A stretch of DNA of 64,000 nucleotides from Oasisia sp. SBJ-2009 (GCA_964017155.1 OZ024860.1:47505252-47569251); one strand, 5' to 3'; shown: positions 15,335 to 63,945, numbered from the stretch's first letter. The notes: generated by a model from the letters alone, not told the origin. Numbers and translations are program-made.

Positions 15335-15794
15335 CACTGTGCTGTGCTGTGCTGTGCTGTGCTGTGCTGTGCTGTGCTGTGCTGTGCTGTGCTGTGCTGT
15401 GCTGTGCTGTGCTGTGCTGTGCTGTGCTGTGCTGTGCTGTGCTGTGCTGTGCTGTGCTGTGCTGTGCTGTGCTGTGCTGTGCTGTGCTGTGCTGTGCTGT
15501 GCTGTGCTGTGCTGTGCTGTGCTGTGCTGTGCTGTGCTGTGCTGTGCTGTGCTGTGCTGTGCTGTGCTGTGCTGTGCTGTGCTGTGCTGTGCTGTGCTGT
15601 GCTGTGCTGTGCTGTGCTGTGCTGTGCTGTGCTGTGCTGTGCTGTGCTGTGCTGTGCTGTGCTGTGCTGTGCTGTGCTGTGCTGTGCTGTGCTGTGCTGT
15701 GCTGTGCTGTGCTGTGCTGTGCTGTGCTGTGCTGTGCTGTGCTGTGCTGTGCTGTGCTGTGCTGTGCTGTGCTGTGCTGTGCTGTGCTGTGCTG
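15335..15794. repeat. (GCTGT)n pentanucleotide array, about 92 units
   Basis: Almost perfectly pure GCTGT for about 460 bases, ending in degenerate units (GCTAT-like) up to about 15,840. The uniformity implies recent expansion or strong homogenisation. Confidence 0.97.
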
Positions 15795-16280
15795 AGCTTT
15801 TTTCTGCTATGGTATGCTATGCTATCATATGCTGTTATATTATACATTATTATACAAAATTATAATATAGAATTTTTATGGCCACATAATTTTTTTATTT
15901 TGCGAAATAATGTACATACATTTTTTTTTAGATTTCTATGTATATAATTTTATGGATGTTTTCCAATGGATTTGCCTCAATTTAGCAAAATTAAACGGGC
16001 ACAATTACAGTACTGTAGATTGGACAAGATCCAACACAACCGGAGCCGCAATGCCCGCCATCCGTCAGCCCACCTTTATCCATTCTGTTGCTCAATCGAT
16101 ATTGCATAATCGCCTTATCTTCATGCGTGACGCGCAACTGGTCAAGCCGTGGATTGACAAGTGTAGAACTGAGGATCACTCGACCAATGCAACGAGCGCA
16201 TATCGTAGCCGAGGTGGACATGCTGTGTGAGCTCTGTACACACGCCAGGGTCGCTGATATCGGCGGGCACTAGAGGCCGC
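15795..16280. other. No gene recognised
   Basis: AT-rich sequence to about 15,960, then balanced composition leading into the CpG-rich segment. Short frames only. Confidence 0.45.
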
Positions 16281-16641
16281 CTTTCACGGTACGCGGCCGT
16301 GTGATATAACGGAGACTGTCCGAGCAGTACACCTTTGATGAACGTAGCGCAGCCAGTGTAGAGCGGGCCGTGCTAAACAGAGCGTGACGCGACGGTTTTC
16401 ATAACTAGCGCTATTCTTGTTTACGTATAGACGCAGCTCACGCGCTGCGCTTGCGTCGGGCGCGATTGTGTTTGCGTGTGTGAGGTGAGCGCGCGTGCCG
16501 CTTCATTGCCCTGCCCTGGCGACAACATCGACGACGGGGCAGCAGTCAGTCGGGGTGACAGCCACCGTGTCGTCGGTTGTGCAACGAGAACGGACCTACC
16601 GCACGCTTAGCCTCAATGACATCGTAACCAGCGCTGTCGTT
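16281..16641 (+). promoter_or_regulatory. CpG-rich 5' region of the LAPTM-like gene
   Basis: CpG dinucleotides are dense compared with the surrounding AT-rich DNA (for example GACGCGACGG, CGTCGGGCGCG), as expected of a promoter and 5' UTR. The initiator ATG at 16,642 has G at -3 and G at +4, a good animal start context. The frame is open upstream but has no earlier in-frame ATG after about 16,495. The transcription start was not located. Confidence 0.45.
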
Positions 16642-35033
<18,392 letters not shown>

Positions 35034-35459
35034 CGCGCGCGCACACGCACGCACGCACAAACACACACACATACACGACACGCACACACGCCCGCTCGCA
35101 CAAACACACACACACACACACACACGCACGCATGCACGCACGCACCCACACTCACACACACACACACCACACACAAATTCACAAATTCGCACACACGCAC
35201 CCACACACACGTCGTTCAGCATTTGTCAAATGGAAGCCTGCGGTTTTATTAAGCGTCCTATGTGTGTCTATCTGTCTGACGTCAGACTAAGTAGGTGATA
35301 TTTTACGTAGGCTGTAAACCATTTTGTTGTACTTTTTAATGGACCCTCGAAGTGGGCAGCCAAAAGAGGCGCCATGTATGTATTGTGTGTATCGGTGATA
35401 TTTACGCCTGCAACTATTAATTTTGTAATGTTTCGTAAAGATAAATATCAATTGAAACA
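35034..35459. repeat. 3' flank of LAPTM-like gene with CA/CACG microsatellite
   Basis: A CA, CGCA and CACAAATT microsatellite occupies about 35,039-35,213, beginning five bases after the stop codon, so it probably lies in the 3' UTR. The rest to 35,459 is plain sequence. Confidence 0.8.
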
Positions 35460-36059
35460 CACACAACTGCTGCTGCCACCTACCAGACAGTGGTGAATAT
35501 ATCTAATGGACAAAGGGTAAAACATATCAGTCACGTTTGTATAAGCTTATCTCTTATAGAACGCGCAGTGATTGGTAGCAAAGCGATAGAATAAATGCAA
35601 TGTTATTGTTTAAGACACATGTTATATAGATACTGCCAATTGTGCGATACAACTATGACTGCAATAAATGTACGTTAAGATATCAGTGCTATCTATCCAG
35701 TGTTCTGGACCAATTACTGCGTTGCTCATCTACGATAGTTAAATGGTGCTACGAGATGTAACAGCAATACACACAGTGCCCTCCGAATAGGAACAATATT
35801 TAAAAGGAAATAAAATATAGTACATAGAACTTAGATACATATAGACATATATATAACAAATATACATTTATAATAACAGTATCGTCTATAAATGTTACAC
35901 ACAAGAATAGGGGCCTACTAATTCATCATCATTATCATCTGTTTGAACTAGTGCTGACCTCTGGCGACCAAACATCCGGGCATTCATCAAAAACAACAAC
36001 CGAAGTTTTGTTGGATGAAATATTATCAAGCAAGGTAGTTAATTGAAAAGTATACACAC

Positions 36060-36378
36060 AATTACATCAAATTTATATAGTCCTCAGCATTGCTCAAAGC
36101 GATTTACACTTTACTTCCGTGATAGACCTGTTCACTCAGACACCATCTCGGCTTCTCTGGGAAGCATCCAGCCATATGCTACAATTGATGCATGAACGCT
36201 GCTCGTACACATATCCACCACTCTCTATAGCCATGTACTAATTTATGCAGCTGAGTGAACTGGAGCAATATAGAGTGAAAACAACTTGCCCAAGGTTTTA
36301 ACGCCGCAGCACAGGATTCGAACCCGGATCCTCTTAGTCGAGAGTCTGACGCTCTACCCCTTGAGCCACTGCGCTCTA
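36060..36378 (-). mobile_element. tRNA-derived SINE, copy 1
   Basis: On the minus strand a tRNA-like head is seen with an A-box-like GTGGCTCAAGGGGTAGAGC and a B box GGTTCGAATCC. A body and a tail resembling GCTTTGAGCAATGCTGAGGA follow. It pairs with the copy at 62,206-62,520, so it was present before the inverted duplication. Confidence 0.75.
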
Positions 36379-36708
36379 CATATAACATAACTTTAAAGTA
36401 ATTACATACAACATGGTTTGCACCTCCTTAGAAATGTTCAATTGTATACGTGCTATAACAAAAACACTTCTTCAAAAGACCTCTTCAAACCTTGCCGGCA
36501 TAAATTAACAAGTACCATTTTTATATTTTACCACCATTATTTCGAAATATTTCTCCAAATGTCGATTAATTTTGTACAAATAAAACAAATAATGTTCTAT
36601 CTTATCAAAAATCGTAACATTTCCTTTTATCTTTGCACCGTCCTCCTCTGTGTAGTTTCTGAAACTGTAAAATAAATGATACAATGTCCGGCTTCTTGTA
36701 TTTACTCT

Positions 36709-43787
<7,079 letters not shown>

Positions 43788-44289
43788 AGTTTCACGAGTT
43801 AACAATTGAACACTGCGGCGCGCAAAAAGCCTTTTCTTCTGTGGCGCTGTATCCTGTCCGCAGAATTACTGATACCGTTCAGCATCTAAATCCGTCTGTT
43901 CTTGTTGAAACTTTGAGTTACACTACAAGCACTGCAAGAAGACTGCTGGAACACTAGAACCACGTCACTGTTTGTACAACCAGGTCGTCGGTCATACAGG
44001 GGGAATCCAATATGACAGACTTCAGCAAGAGCGTTCGAACACTCAGTGATCAGCTGTTTGAATCAAACGGTATACATGGTGACAGTAGTCGTTGGGGAGT
44101 TCCCGGTCATCTTCCCGGAATCAATTAGCGAACCAGTGAAACGTGCACTTTGGAGCAGTGAAGCGACACAGCATAGATCAATAATACATGGCTTGTCGTC
44201 TATGTGGACCAGTTTACGCGACACGTGACACGTGCTGATGGTTTAGTGGCAACACTGGCACGCCGGCCGCCGAGAGATTAGCCTCGGTT

Positions 44290-44520
44290 ACCCAGGCTCC
44301 GTCAGGTGGCAGCACTTTTAAGTCCCTCACACCCGCCTGGGGAAAGAGTGGGCCTGCATTTGCGACCTTACCCCAGATTAGGGTAGACACGCTGATTGGC
44401 TATCAGGCCAACTATGAAATAAAATTAAAATAACGATATACTTTTACAAGATCATGATATCATATGAAAAGTATTCAACATTGAACTTATATTAACAGAA
44501 AAGTAAGCTGGCTCTCAACA
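44290..44520 (+). mobile_element. Dispersed repeat with GTCAGGTGGCAGCACTTTT head, copy 1
   Basis: It shares a head (CTCCGTCAGGTGGCAGCAC), a middle (CTTACCCCAG.., TGATTGGCT) and an AT-rich tail with segments at 49,200-49,412 (inverted) and 50,385-50,645. The most diverged of the three. No coding capacity; family unknown. Confidence 0.55.
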
Positions 44521-47090
44521 TTAGGGAGTTGACCCCTTGTAAATCAGAGAATCGCGTTAATGTCGGTCTCAGTTTGGAACGACTGAGGACGACACGCTTT
44601 AATCACTTTCAGTGCCATCATAGTAAGGTCTGCTTGGTAATGTTCTGAAAAAAGACTGACTAGTTCAGTGAGGCCTCGTAAGATTATACGGTTGTAACCA
44701 CAATATATATACAATAGTCAGTTAATAGAACTCTGCCGAATGCTAAGAGGTCTGTTTGACGGGATGCATGACCGCCATATTGCGGTCCGTATTTTAACGT
44801 ATAGTGATTGTGCCGCCATATTATTTCAACCACGTTATGCGTAGCATACGTATGCAATGGTTCATTCTCCAAGCAGCGACTCGTTCCGGTCTCGAGCTTC
44901 ATCGAACACTCTATGGGGAAGAGCCTCTGTGTGTGAGATTGTCAATGATCCCGTTTTGTCATGTATCTATTTGTCTGACGTGACGTGACGTGACGTGACG
45001 TGACGTGAACTATTCTCCTATCAAATATCACGCGTACTGATTACGTCCTAATCTGCACGTAAATCGTCCCCTGACTTCTAGTATCGACAGCTCTGGAAAT
45101 TCAGATGGCCGACAATGGCTTAATGTAATCCCGTGCGCTTCCTATCCATATAAATATGTCTGTGGCAGAACTATTAGACCGGAAGCTGGTGCACTGTGGA
45201 ATTTAAACATGGAGGACCCATTTTGAAAAGCCCCCGATGGAACCAATGAGGTACAACAATAACTAATCCGATAGAAGGCGCTCTAACGCAACTAGGGTCT
45301 TTTACCTTTTCTTGACGTGTGTAAAATGCGGCACCGTGTTGCGGAAGATTTTGCAGAACGCTTGTTTAAATCATCCTACAATCAGCTGTTGAACTCGCAT
45401 GACTTCGAAGCCTCACACATAGCTAAATATGGATATAGTCTGACATGTCTGTCAATATATACAATATATACACAATATATATACAGTAATGTATATTTAC
45501 AGCCGATGGAACGTCGACTGGTGGTCCGACGACAGGTGTAATGTCTCTATGCGGGAAAGGATGTTTTAAGTCATCTACAGCTCACCGTATGCATCACACG
45601 AAACTGCTACGTCTTTACACATAGCTAAATATTGATATCGTATAACATGTCCGTCAATATGAATGCATAATGTCTATATTAATGTACATTTACAGTCGAT
45701 GAAAAGTCGCGGGACATTCGATTGGATTCAGTGCCAAGATGGCGTTGTTTTGGCTGTTCTGTCTATTGACCACACATACGGCATGCTGTTCTGTCTATTG
45801 ACCATATATACGGCATGCCCACAACAAATATCGATTCCTACGCGCCTGCACGGTCAATAGCTAATTGAGGATGATTAATTTTTAAACAAGCGTTCAGCAA
45901 AACATGCAAACAAATCCACGTTAGTCGCTAGAGGCGCTGATACGCAACTAGGATCTGGTTGCGTATTAGCGCCTCTAGCGACTAACGTGGATTTGTGGAA
46001 CCCCATTGCGTTCTGTCTGTGTTTTAGATCTCGCTCAATCTCGGACGTCTGGTAATGTTTTGTTTTAACGCAAAAACTACAGCATGAACATCTTGTAAAT
46101 GTCACAAGAGTAAATTTTGTACAGAAGGTTGTTGTAGTGCATGCTGTGTCGCAATGGTAATGTTAACATATATTTATTTGATATAAACATTTCTAGCGAA
46201 AGACAAAGCTTGACCCAGGTATCGCGCATAACATTGATTGTGACGTAAACAAACCTTGACGTCATCAATTATCAGCCTATCAATGGCAGAACTTTGATCT
46301 CCTAAGGATGCTCATTTTTCAGCGACCAATAGCTATTTTATACGTAAAACCCATCGAACGTAATACGATGTAAGATATTAGTTTTGCGGTTTCATAATAC
46401 GGGCAACGTAGGCAAAACAAAATATACAAGATGGCGCGGGTCCAAAATGAACCAGCTCTATGATCCATTAGCTTTGGTACAGACGCCAAATCGGCACAAA
46501 ATCACGCAGTCGCCTCGGCTCTGCCACACGTTCGGTAGTTCACAACACAGGAATTCATAGGGAAAATATACAGTGAGTATATGAATTAATGACGAAGAAC
46601 GTATTTCCACATACACATGCATATAGATCAGTAGACGTGACGCCAACACAGAATCGACGACTATTTAGAAGATGATACCTTGTTTTTTGTTTATTAGATA
46701 AATAACAAGTTACTGGTTTATAGATTGTGCAACATTTATCTATGTCGTCGGAATATTATTAGAAGACTTCACGACATGAACAATTGGCAATACGATGTGT
46801 ACGCAAATTGTTAGTGTGCGACGTAAAAATAAATTATGAAGCTATTTTTGGGGAATTTTAAAATGTATGTACTGTACGCATTGTTTAATTCATCCTCAAT
46901 ACAATTAGTTAATATAATTCTATGCATTTATTGAATGCGAAATACGTGTTTTATTCAACAGGAATGACCACGACAATATATCTTAAAATAACTCCGTGGT
47001 CACGGCTCCACCTATGTTAACCATATAAGGTATGGTCATGAATATTCAGTAGCGTCCGCCAAACTCCATTATATGGTTCATTAAATGCGT
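44521..47090. other. Spacer between inverted arms, no gene recognised
   Basis: It includes a short (GTGAC)n run at about 44,978-45,007 and a degenerate duplication of about 100 bases (45,415-45,535 and 45,617-45,722). A 30-base tandem duplication lies near 45,753-45,816 (TCTATTGACCAYAYATACGG). No exon is supported. Confidence 0.5.
45279..46000. mobile_element. Foldback/MITE-like element with 38-bp hairpin end
   Basis: The segment 45,279-45,395 (CTCTAACGCAACTAGGGTCT, AGAACGCTTGTTTAAATC) recurs inverted at about 45,850-45,950. At the right end, arms 45,911-45,948 and 45,958-45,995 are reverse complements with a single mismatch around a 9-base loop. Probably a non-autonomous DNA transposon with a duplicated end. 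Superfamily not identified. Confidence 0.55.
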
Positions 47091-49025
47091 GTATGAGTGA
47101 GTGAATGAGGGAGTGAGTGAGTGAGTGTGTGATTGATTGATTGAGTGAGTGAGTGTGTGAAGGAATGAGTGAGTGTGTGAGTGTGTAAGTGTGTAAGTGA
47201 GTGAGTGACTGAGTGAGTATGTGAGTGAGTATGTGAGTAAGTGAGTCAGTGAGTGTGTGAGTGCGTGAGTGTGTGAGTGCGTGAGTGTGTGAGTGAGTGT
47301 GTGAGTAAGTGAGTGAGTGAGTATTTGAGTGTGTGAGTGAGTGTGTGAGTGTGTGAGTGTGTGAGTGTGTCAGTATGTGAGTGTGTGAGTGTGTAAGTGT
47401 GTGAGTGAGGCAGGGAGTGAGTGTGTGAGTGAGTGTGTGAGTGAGTGTGTGAGTGAGTGTGTGAGTGTGTGAGTGAGTGTGTGAGTGAGTGACTGGGTGT
47501 GTGAGTGTGTGAGTGAGTGAGTGTGTGAGTGAGTGAGGGTTTGAGTGAGTCAGGGAATGAGTGTGCGAGTGAGTGTGTGAGTGAGTGAGTCAGGGAGTGA
47601 GTGTGCGAGTGAATGTATGAGTGAGTGAGTGAGTGAGTGACTGAGTGTGTGAGTGAGTGAGTATGTGAGTGAGTGAGTATGTGAGTGAGTGACTGAGTGA
47701 ATGTGTGAGTGAGTGTGTGTGAGTGAGTGTGTGTGAGTGAGTGTGTGAGTGAGAGTGTGAGTGAGAGTTTGAGTGAGTGTGTGAGTGAATGACTGAGGGA
47801 GTGTGTGAGTGAGTGAGTGTGTGAGTGAGTGTGTATGTGAGTGCCTGAGTGAGTGTGTGAGTGAGTGTGTGAGTGAGTTGGTGAGTGAGTGAGTGAGTGT
47901 GTGTTAGTGAGTGAGTGAGTGAGTGAGTGTGTGAGTGAGTGAGTGTGTGAGTGAGTATGTGAGTGTGTGAGTGTGTGAGTGAGTGAGTGTGTAAGTGAGT
48001 GAGTGAGTGAGTGTGTGAGTGAGTGAGTGAGTGTGTGAGTGAGTGAGTGAGTGAGTGAGTGTGAGAGTAAGTGAGTGAGTGAGTGTGTGAGTGAGTGAAT
48101 GAGTGTGTGACTGCGTGAGTGAGTGTGTGAGTGAGTGAGTGAATGAGTGAGTGAGTGTGTGAGTGAGTGAGTGAGTGTATGTGTGAGTGAGTGAGTGGGT
48201 GAGTGTTTGAGTGAGTGACTGAGTTAGTGTGTCAGTGGGTGGGAGTGAGTGTGAGAGGGAGTGAGTGACTGAGTGAGTGTGTGAGTGAGTGTGTGAGTGA
48301 GTGTGTGAGTGAGTGAGTGAATGTGTGTGTGAATGAGTGAATGAACGAGTGTGTGAGTGCGTGACTGAGTGAGTAAGTGTGTGAGTGAGTGTGTGAGTGA
48401 GTGAGTGAGTGAGTGACTGAGTGAGTGAGTGAGTGAGTGAGTGAGTGACTGAGTGAGTGTGTGAGTGAGTGAGTGAGTGAGTGAGTGTGTGAGTGAGTGA
48501 GTGAGTGAGTGTGTGAGTGAGTGAGTGAGTGAGTGAGTGAGTGTGTGAGTGTGTGAGTGTGTGAGTGAGTGAGTGTGTGAGTGTGTGAGTGTGTGAGTGT
48601 GTGAGTGAGTGAGTGAGTGAGTGTGTCAGTGTGTTAGTGAGTGAGTGAGTGAGTGTGTGACTGAGTGAGTGAGTGTTTGAGTGAGTGTATGAGTGAGTGG
48701 GTTAGTGAGTGAGTGAGTGTTTGAGTGTGTGAGTGAGTGTGTGCGTGTGTGAGTGAGTGTGTGAGTGTGTGAGTGAGTGTGTGAGTGGGTGAGTGAATGT
48801 GTGAGTGTGGGAGTGAGTGTGTGAGTGGGTGAGTGTATGAGTGTGTGAGTGAGTGTGCGAGTGTGCGAGTGTGTGAGTGAGTGTGTGAGTGTGTGAGTGA
48901 GTGAGTGAGTGAGTGAGTGAGTGAGTGGGTGAGAGGGTGAGTGGGTGAGTGGGTGAGTGGGTGAGTGGGTGAGTGGGTGAGTGGGTGAGTGGGTGAGTGA
49001 GTGAGTGAGTGAGTGAGTGGGTGAG
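47091..49025. repeat. GAGT/GTGT tetranucleotide array, about 1.9 kb
   Basis: Nearly two kilobases of GAGT with GTGT, GACT and GGGT variants and occasional single-base shifts. Minus frames read as Thr-His-Ser-Leu chains and are not genes. Confidence 0.97.
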
Positions 49026-49199
49026 TAGTCGCACGGCTGCATAACTTCTCTGAGAAGACAGTCTGGTCCCTTGGTCGGCGTTTATATGTTATCCATGTGT
49101 GGGGCTAAACAGTGCTGCCACCTCACGGAGCCTGCCATAAATCTTGCTTTATAAACAACAGCAAATTTGTACTACTGTAAATTTGTATTTCAGTTTATT

Positions 49200-49412
49200 T
49201 TATCTGTGAATATAAGTTTAATTTTGAATATTGTTTTTATAATATGGTATCATCTGATAATAGGTATCCTTATCTAATTTTTGATTTCAAATTAAGCCTG
49301 AGAACCAATCAATCGTATTCTGGGGCAAGGCCGCCCTGTCGGTAAGATTGGCTGACCATAAATCTATCAGATTGATTTGAAGGATGAAAAGTGCTGCCAC
49401 CTGACGGAGACT
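49200..49412 (-). mobile_element. Dispersed repeat, copy 2
   Basis: The minus strand reads CTCCGTCAGGTGGCAGCAC, GGTCAGCCAATCTTACCGAC and CCTTGCCCCAGAATAC, then an AT-rich tail. Closely similar to the copy at 50,385-50,645. Confidence 0.65.
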
Positions 49413-50384
49413 GGTTAGTTAGTGAGTGAGTAATTGTATGTATGTTAGTGCGGGCATGTGCGCATGAGTATTCGTATACGTGTGTGATTTGTGTAATATA
49501 TTGCAGAAATGTTTGAGATTTTGAAGAAGTAATTGAAATATCGCTACCACCTCTACCACGACAGTCATAGAAATATTTTGGTGACGGTGGCGACGGCGGG
49601 TGGTAGTACTCGTAGAGGTGATGGTAGTGATGGTGTTGGTGGCGTCGTGGTAGTAGTGGTGGTGGTGGTGGAAGTGGTGGTAGTGGTGATGACGATGGTG
49701 GTGGTGGTGGTGGTGGTGGAAGTGGCGAGGATGGTAGTGGTAATATTGATGGTGATGGTGGCGGTGGTGGCTGTGGTAAATATGGTCGTGGCAGTGGTAG
49801 TAATGGTGGTGGCGGTGGTGATGGTAGTAGTGAAGGCGGTAGAGGTAGCAGTGGTGGTGGTATTAGTGGCGGTGGTGGAGGTAGCAGTGACGGTGGTAGT
49901 TGTGGCGGTGGTGGTTGTAGTAGTAGGATGGTAGAGCTAGTAGTGGTGGTGGTGGTAATAGTGGTGGTTTTGGTGAGGGTGGTGATGGTGGTAGTGGTGG
50001 CCGCTACCTCTACCACCCTCACTACCACCGCCACCGCCACCACAGCCACCATCACTATCACTATTACCGCTACCATCCTCGCCATTTCCACCTCCACCAC
50101 CACCACCATCGTCATCACCACTAAAACCACCACTTATACCAGTACTATCACTACCACCCGCCGTCGCCACCAACATATTTCTGTGACTGTCGTCATCATA
50201 ACACTAGCGACATTTCAATCACCTCTTTCAAAATCTCAAACATTACTGCATCCTACGTTATATCAAAATTACAACAATATATTACTCAAATCACACACGA
50301 ATACGCATGCTCATGCACACGCGCACGCTCTTGCACACACGCACGCACGAACATACATACAATTACTCACTCAATAGTCTGTCT

Positions 50385-50645
50385 GTCAGGTGGCAGTACT
50401 TTTCACCCCTTCAAATTAACCTGATAGATTTATGGTCAGCCAATCTCACCGACAGGGCGTCCTTGCCCCAGAACAAGGTACACATGCTCATTGGCTGAGC
50501 CGGACGCCATCTTTAAAAATCGCATATATAAAGGTCTAATTTAAAAAAAAATGAGATAAGGATATGTTTTATCAGACAATACTATATTATTAAAAACTAT
50601 TCAAAATTAAACTTACATGTCCCTTATGTTGAGAGCCAGCTTTTA
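50385..50645 (+). mobile_element. Dispersed repeat, copy 3
   Basis: It reads GTCAGGTGGCAGTACTTTT, GGTCAGCCAATCTCACCGAC and CCTTGCCCCAGAACAAGG, then an AT-rich tail ending TGAGAGCCAGCTT. It forms one arm of the small palindrome and abuts the right arm of the large inverted duplication. Confidence 0.65.
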
Positions 50646-51105
50646 ATACCACATATAAAAGGCCTGTCTCTCGGCTGCCGGCGTGTCAGGCGGGTGGTTA
50701 CTAACACGTGCGCCATCAGCACTTGTCACGTATATATATTATATAAACTAATCCACATAGACGACAAGCCATGTATTATTGACCGTGTTGCTTCCTGGTC
50801 CAAAGTTCACGCTTCACTGCTCCGCTAGTTGATTCCGGGAAGATCACCGGAAACTGCCCGCACGACATCTGTCACCATATATACCGTCTGATACAAACAG
50901 GTGGGCACTGTGTGTTCGAATCCTCTTGCTGAAATCTGTCATATTGGATTCTGCCTGTATGACCGACGACGTGGTTGTACAAACAGTGACGTGGTTCTAG
51001 TGTTCCAGCAGTCTTCTTGCAGTGCTTGTAGTGTGACTCAAAGTTTCAACAAGAACAGATGGAATTAGACAATGAACGGTATCAGTAACTCGTGAAACGT
51101 CTGCG

Positions 51106-61885
<10,780 letters not shown>

Positions 61886-62205
61886 ATATAAGAAGCCGGA
61901 CATTGTATCGTTTATTTTACAATTTCACAAACTACACAGAGAAGGACGGTGCAAAGGGAAAAGGAAATGTTACGATTTTTGATAGGATAGAACATTATTT
62001 GTTTTTATTTGAACGAAATTAATCGAAATTTGTGGAAATGTTTTGAAATAATGTTGATAAGATTTTAAAATGGTAATTGTTGATTTGTGCCGGCAAGATT
62101 TGAACAGGTCATTTGAAAAGTGTTGTTGTTATAGCACGTATACAAGTCAACATTTCTAAGGAGGTGTAAACCATGTTGTATGTAATTACTTTAAAGTCAT
62201 GTTAT
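61886..62205 (+). other. 3' flank of copy B
   Basis: It matches the 3' flank of copy A (36,379-36,708, inverted) at roughly 90% by eye and is probably partly 3' UTR. No canonical AATAAA was found near the stop in either copy. Confidence 0.5.
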
Positions 62206-62520
62206 ATGTAGAGCGCAGTGGCTCAGGGATAAAGCGTCGGACTCTCGACTAAGAGGACCCGGATTCGAATCCTTTGCTGCGATGTTAAAACCATGCGCAA
62301 TTGTTTTCACTCTACATTGCTCCAGTTCACGTAAATGAGTACCTGGCTTTAGACAGTGGTGGATATGTGTACTAGCAGCCTTCGCGAATCAATTGTAGCA
62401 TATGGCTGGATGCTTCCCGGAGAAGCCGAGAAGGTTTCTGGTTGAACAGGTCTGTCAGGGAAGTAAAGCGTAAAGCGCTTTGAGCGGTCCTGAGGACTGG
62501 ATACTGCGCTATATAAGAAC
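62206..62520 (+). mobile_element. tRNA-derived SINE, copy 5 (full length)
   Basis: The clearest copy. An A-box-like TGGCTCAGGGATAAAGCG begins at 62,219 and the B box GGATTCGAATCC is at 62,261-62,272. The body and the 3' tail TGCGCTATATAAGAAC end at about 62,520. The internal promoter boxes support pol III origin from a tRNA gene. Confidence 0.82.
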
Positions 62521-63466
62521 TTTCCCTATTTATCTGATTGTAGAGGAACAGTGATCCAACTAAGCAGACCCTAATTATTAGATGGGCAAATAATGCCTAT
62601 GTGGTCATGCTATGCTACGACGCAAGTGTTGAGTGTTTATAAACTTGATGTAATTGTGTGTACACTATGTAATTCACTACTTTGCTTGATAATATTTCTG
62701 TCAACACAATTTCGGCTATTGTGTTTGTTGTATGCCCGGATGTTTGGTCGCCAGAGGTCAGCACTAATTTAAACAGATTATAATGATGATGATTAAGTAG
62801 GCCCCTATTCCTCTGTGTAACATTTATGGACGATTTTGTTATTATAAATGTGTATTTCTTTTAAAGATATGTTCAATCTACTATTTTTAGATATATTTCG
62901 TATGATTCTATGTACATTTTACTGTAATGTGTGTACGCGCCTATGAACGGGCTGGTCCCGGAGATATGGCGCTTTATAAATGCTGGTAATAATAATACTA
63001 TATTTTATTTCCTTTTAGATAGTGTTCATATTCGGAGGGGACTGTGTGTATTGCTGTTACATCTCATAGCACCATTAAAAATCGTAGATGAACGATGCAG
63101 TATTTCGTCCAGAACACTGGATAGATAACACTGATATCTTAACGTATATTTATTGCAGTCATAGTTGTATCGCACAATTGGCCATGTCTGACATTTGTCT
63201 GTAACAATAACATTGCATTTAGTCTATCGCTTTACTACCAATCACTGTGCGTTCTATAACAGGTAAACTAATAAAAACGTGACTGATATGGTCCATTATG
63301 TGTGTATGTTTTCACCACTGTCTGGTAGGCGGCAGCACCATCACAATGATCCGTTAGTTTAAACTTCAAACTTGAACGGGACCCACCTGCCGCCAACATT
63401 TCATTTCGACAAACGTCGTCCCGTCCTAATCAATATTGAGCACGGAACGTGGTATAAAAAATCCAT
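62521..63466. other. Outer part of right arm and flank, no gene recognised
   Basis: Shares inverted sequence with about 35,460-35,960 up to about 63,350. Contains the small insertion at 62,916-62,998. No exon supported. Confidence 0.5.
62916..62998 (+). mobile_element. Short retroposon tail insertion
   Basis: 83 bases ending GGCGCTTTATAAATGCTGG and TAA repeats, typical of SINE/LINE 3' tails. They interrupt sequence that is continuous in the left arm (GTTCTATGTAC joined to TATATTTTATTT at about 35,811-35,830 reversed). Confidence 0.65.
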
Positions 63467-63945
63467 TGTGTGTGTGCGTGTGCGTGTGCGTGTGCGTGTG
63501 CGTGTGCGTGTGCGTGTGCGTGTGCGTGTGCGTGTGCGTGTGCGTGTGCGTGTGCGTGTGCGTGTGCGTGTGCGTGTGCGTGTGCGTGTGCGTGTGCGTG
63601 TGCGTGTGCGTGTGCGTGTGCGTGTGCGTGTGCGTGTGCGTGTGCGTGTGCGTGTGCGTGTGCGTGTGCGTGTGCGTGTGCGTGTGCGTGTGCGTGTGCG
63701 TGTGCGTGTGCGTGTGCGTGTGCGTGTGCGTGTGCGTGTGCGTGTGCGTGTGCGTGTGCGTGTGCGTGTGCGTGTGCGTGTGCGTGTGCGTGTGCGTGTG
63801 CGTGTGCGTGTGCGTGTGCGTGTGCGTGTGCGTGTGCGTGTGCGTGTGCGTGTGCGTGTGCGTGTGCGTGTGCGTGTGCGTGTGCGTGTGCGTGTGCGTG
63901 TGCGTGTGCGTGTGCGTGTGCGTGCGCGTGCGCGTGTGCGTGCGT
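63467..63945. repeat. (GTGTGC)n hexamer array, about 75 units
   Basis: About 455 bases of perfect GTGTGC, then GCGTGC variants. It is the same motif as the array at 56,776-57,225, on the opposite strand. Confidence 0.98.

Larger units (their letters stand above)
49200..50645. repeat. 1.4 kb palindrome with central GGT/ACC repeat
   Basis: The outer arms are inverted copies of the dispersed repeat (49,200-49,412 and 50,385-50,645). Next, 49,497-49,610 pairs with 50,150-50,245. The centre (49,615-50,165) is a GGT-type triplet repeat that turns into its complement, ACC-type, at about 50,010. Confidence 0.75.

Noticed and set aside
48626..49042. Thr-His-Ser-Leu repeat protein on the minus strand
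   Set aside because: It is the translation of the GAGT array.
62212..62285. Functional tRNA gene
   Set aside because: A-box and B-box matches are present, but the sequence continues into a shared SINE body and tail and recurs several times in degenerate form. It is better explained as a tRNA-derived SINE head.
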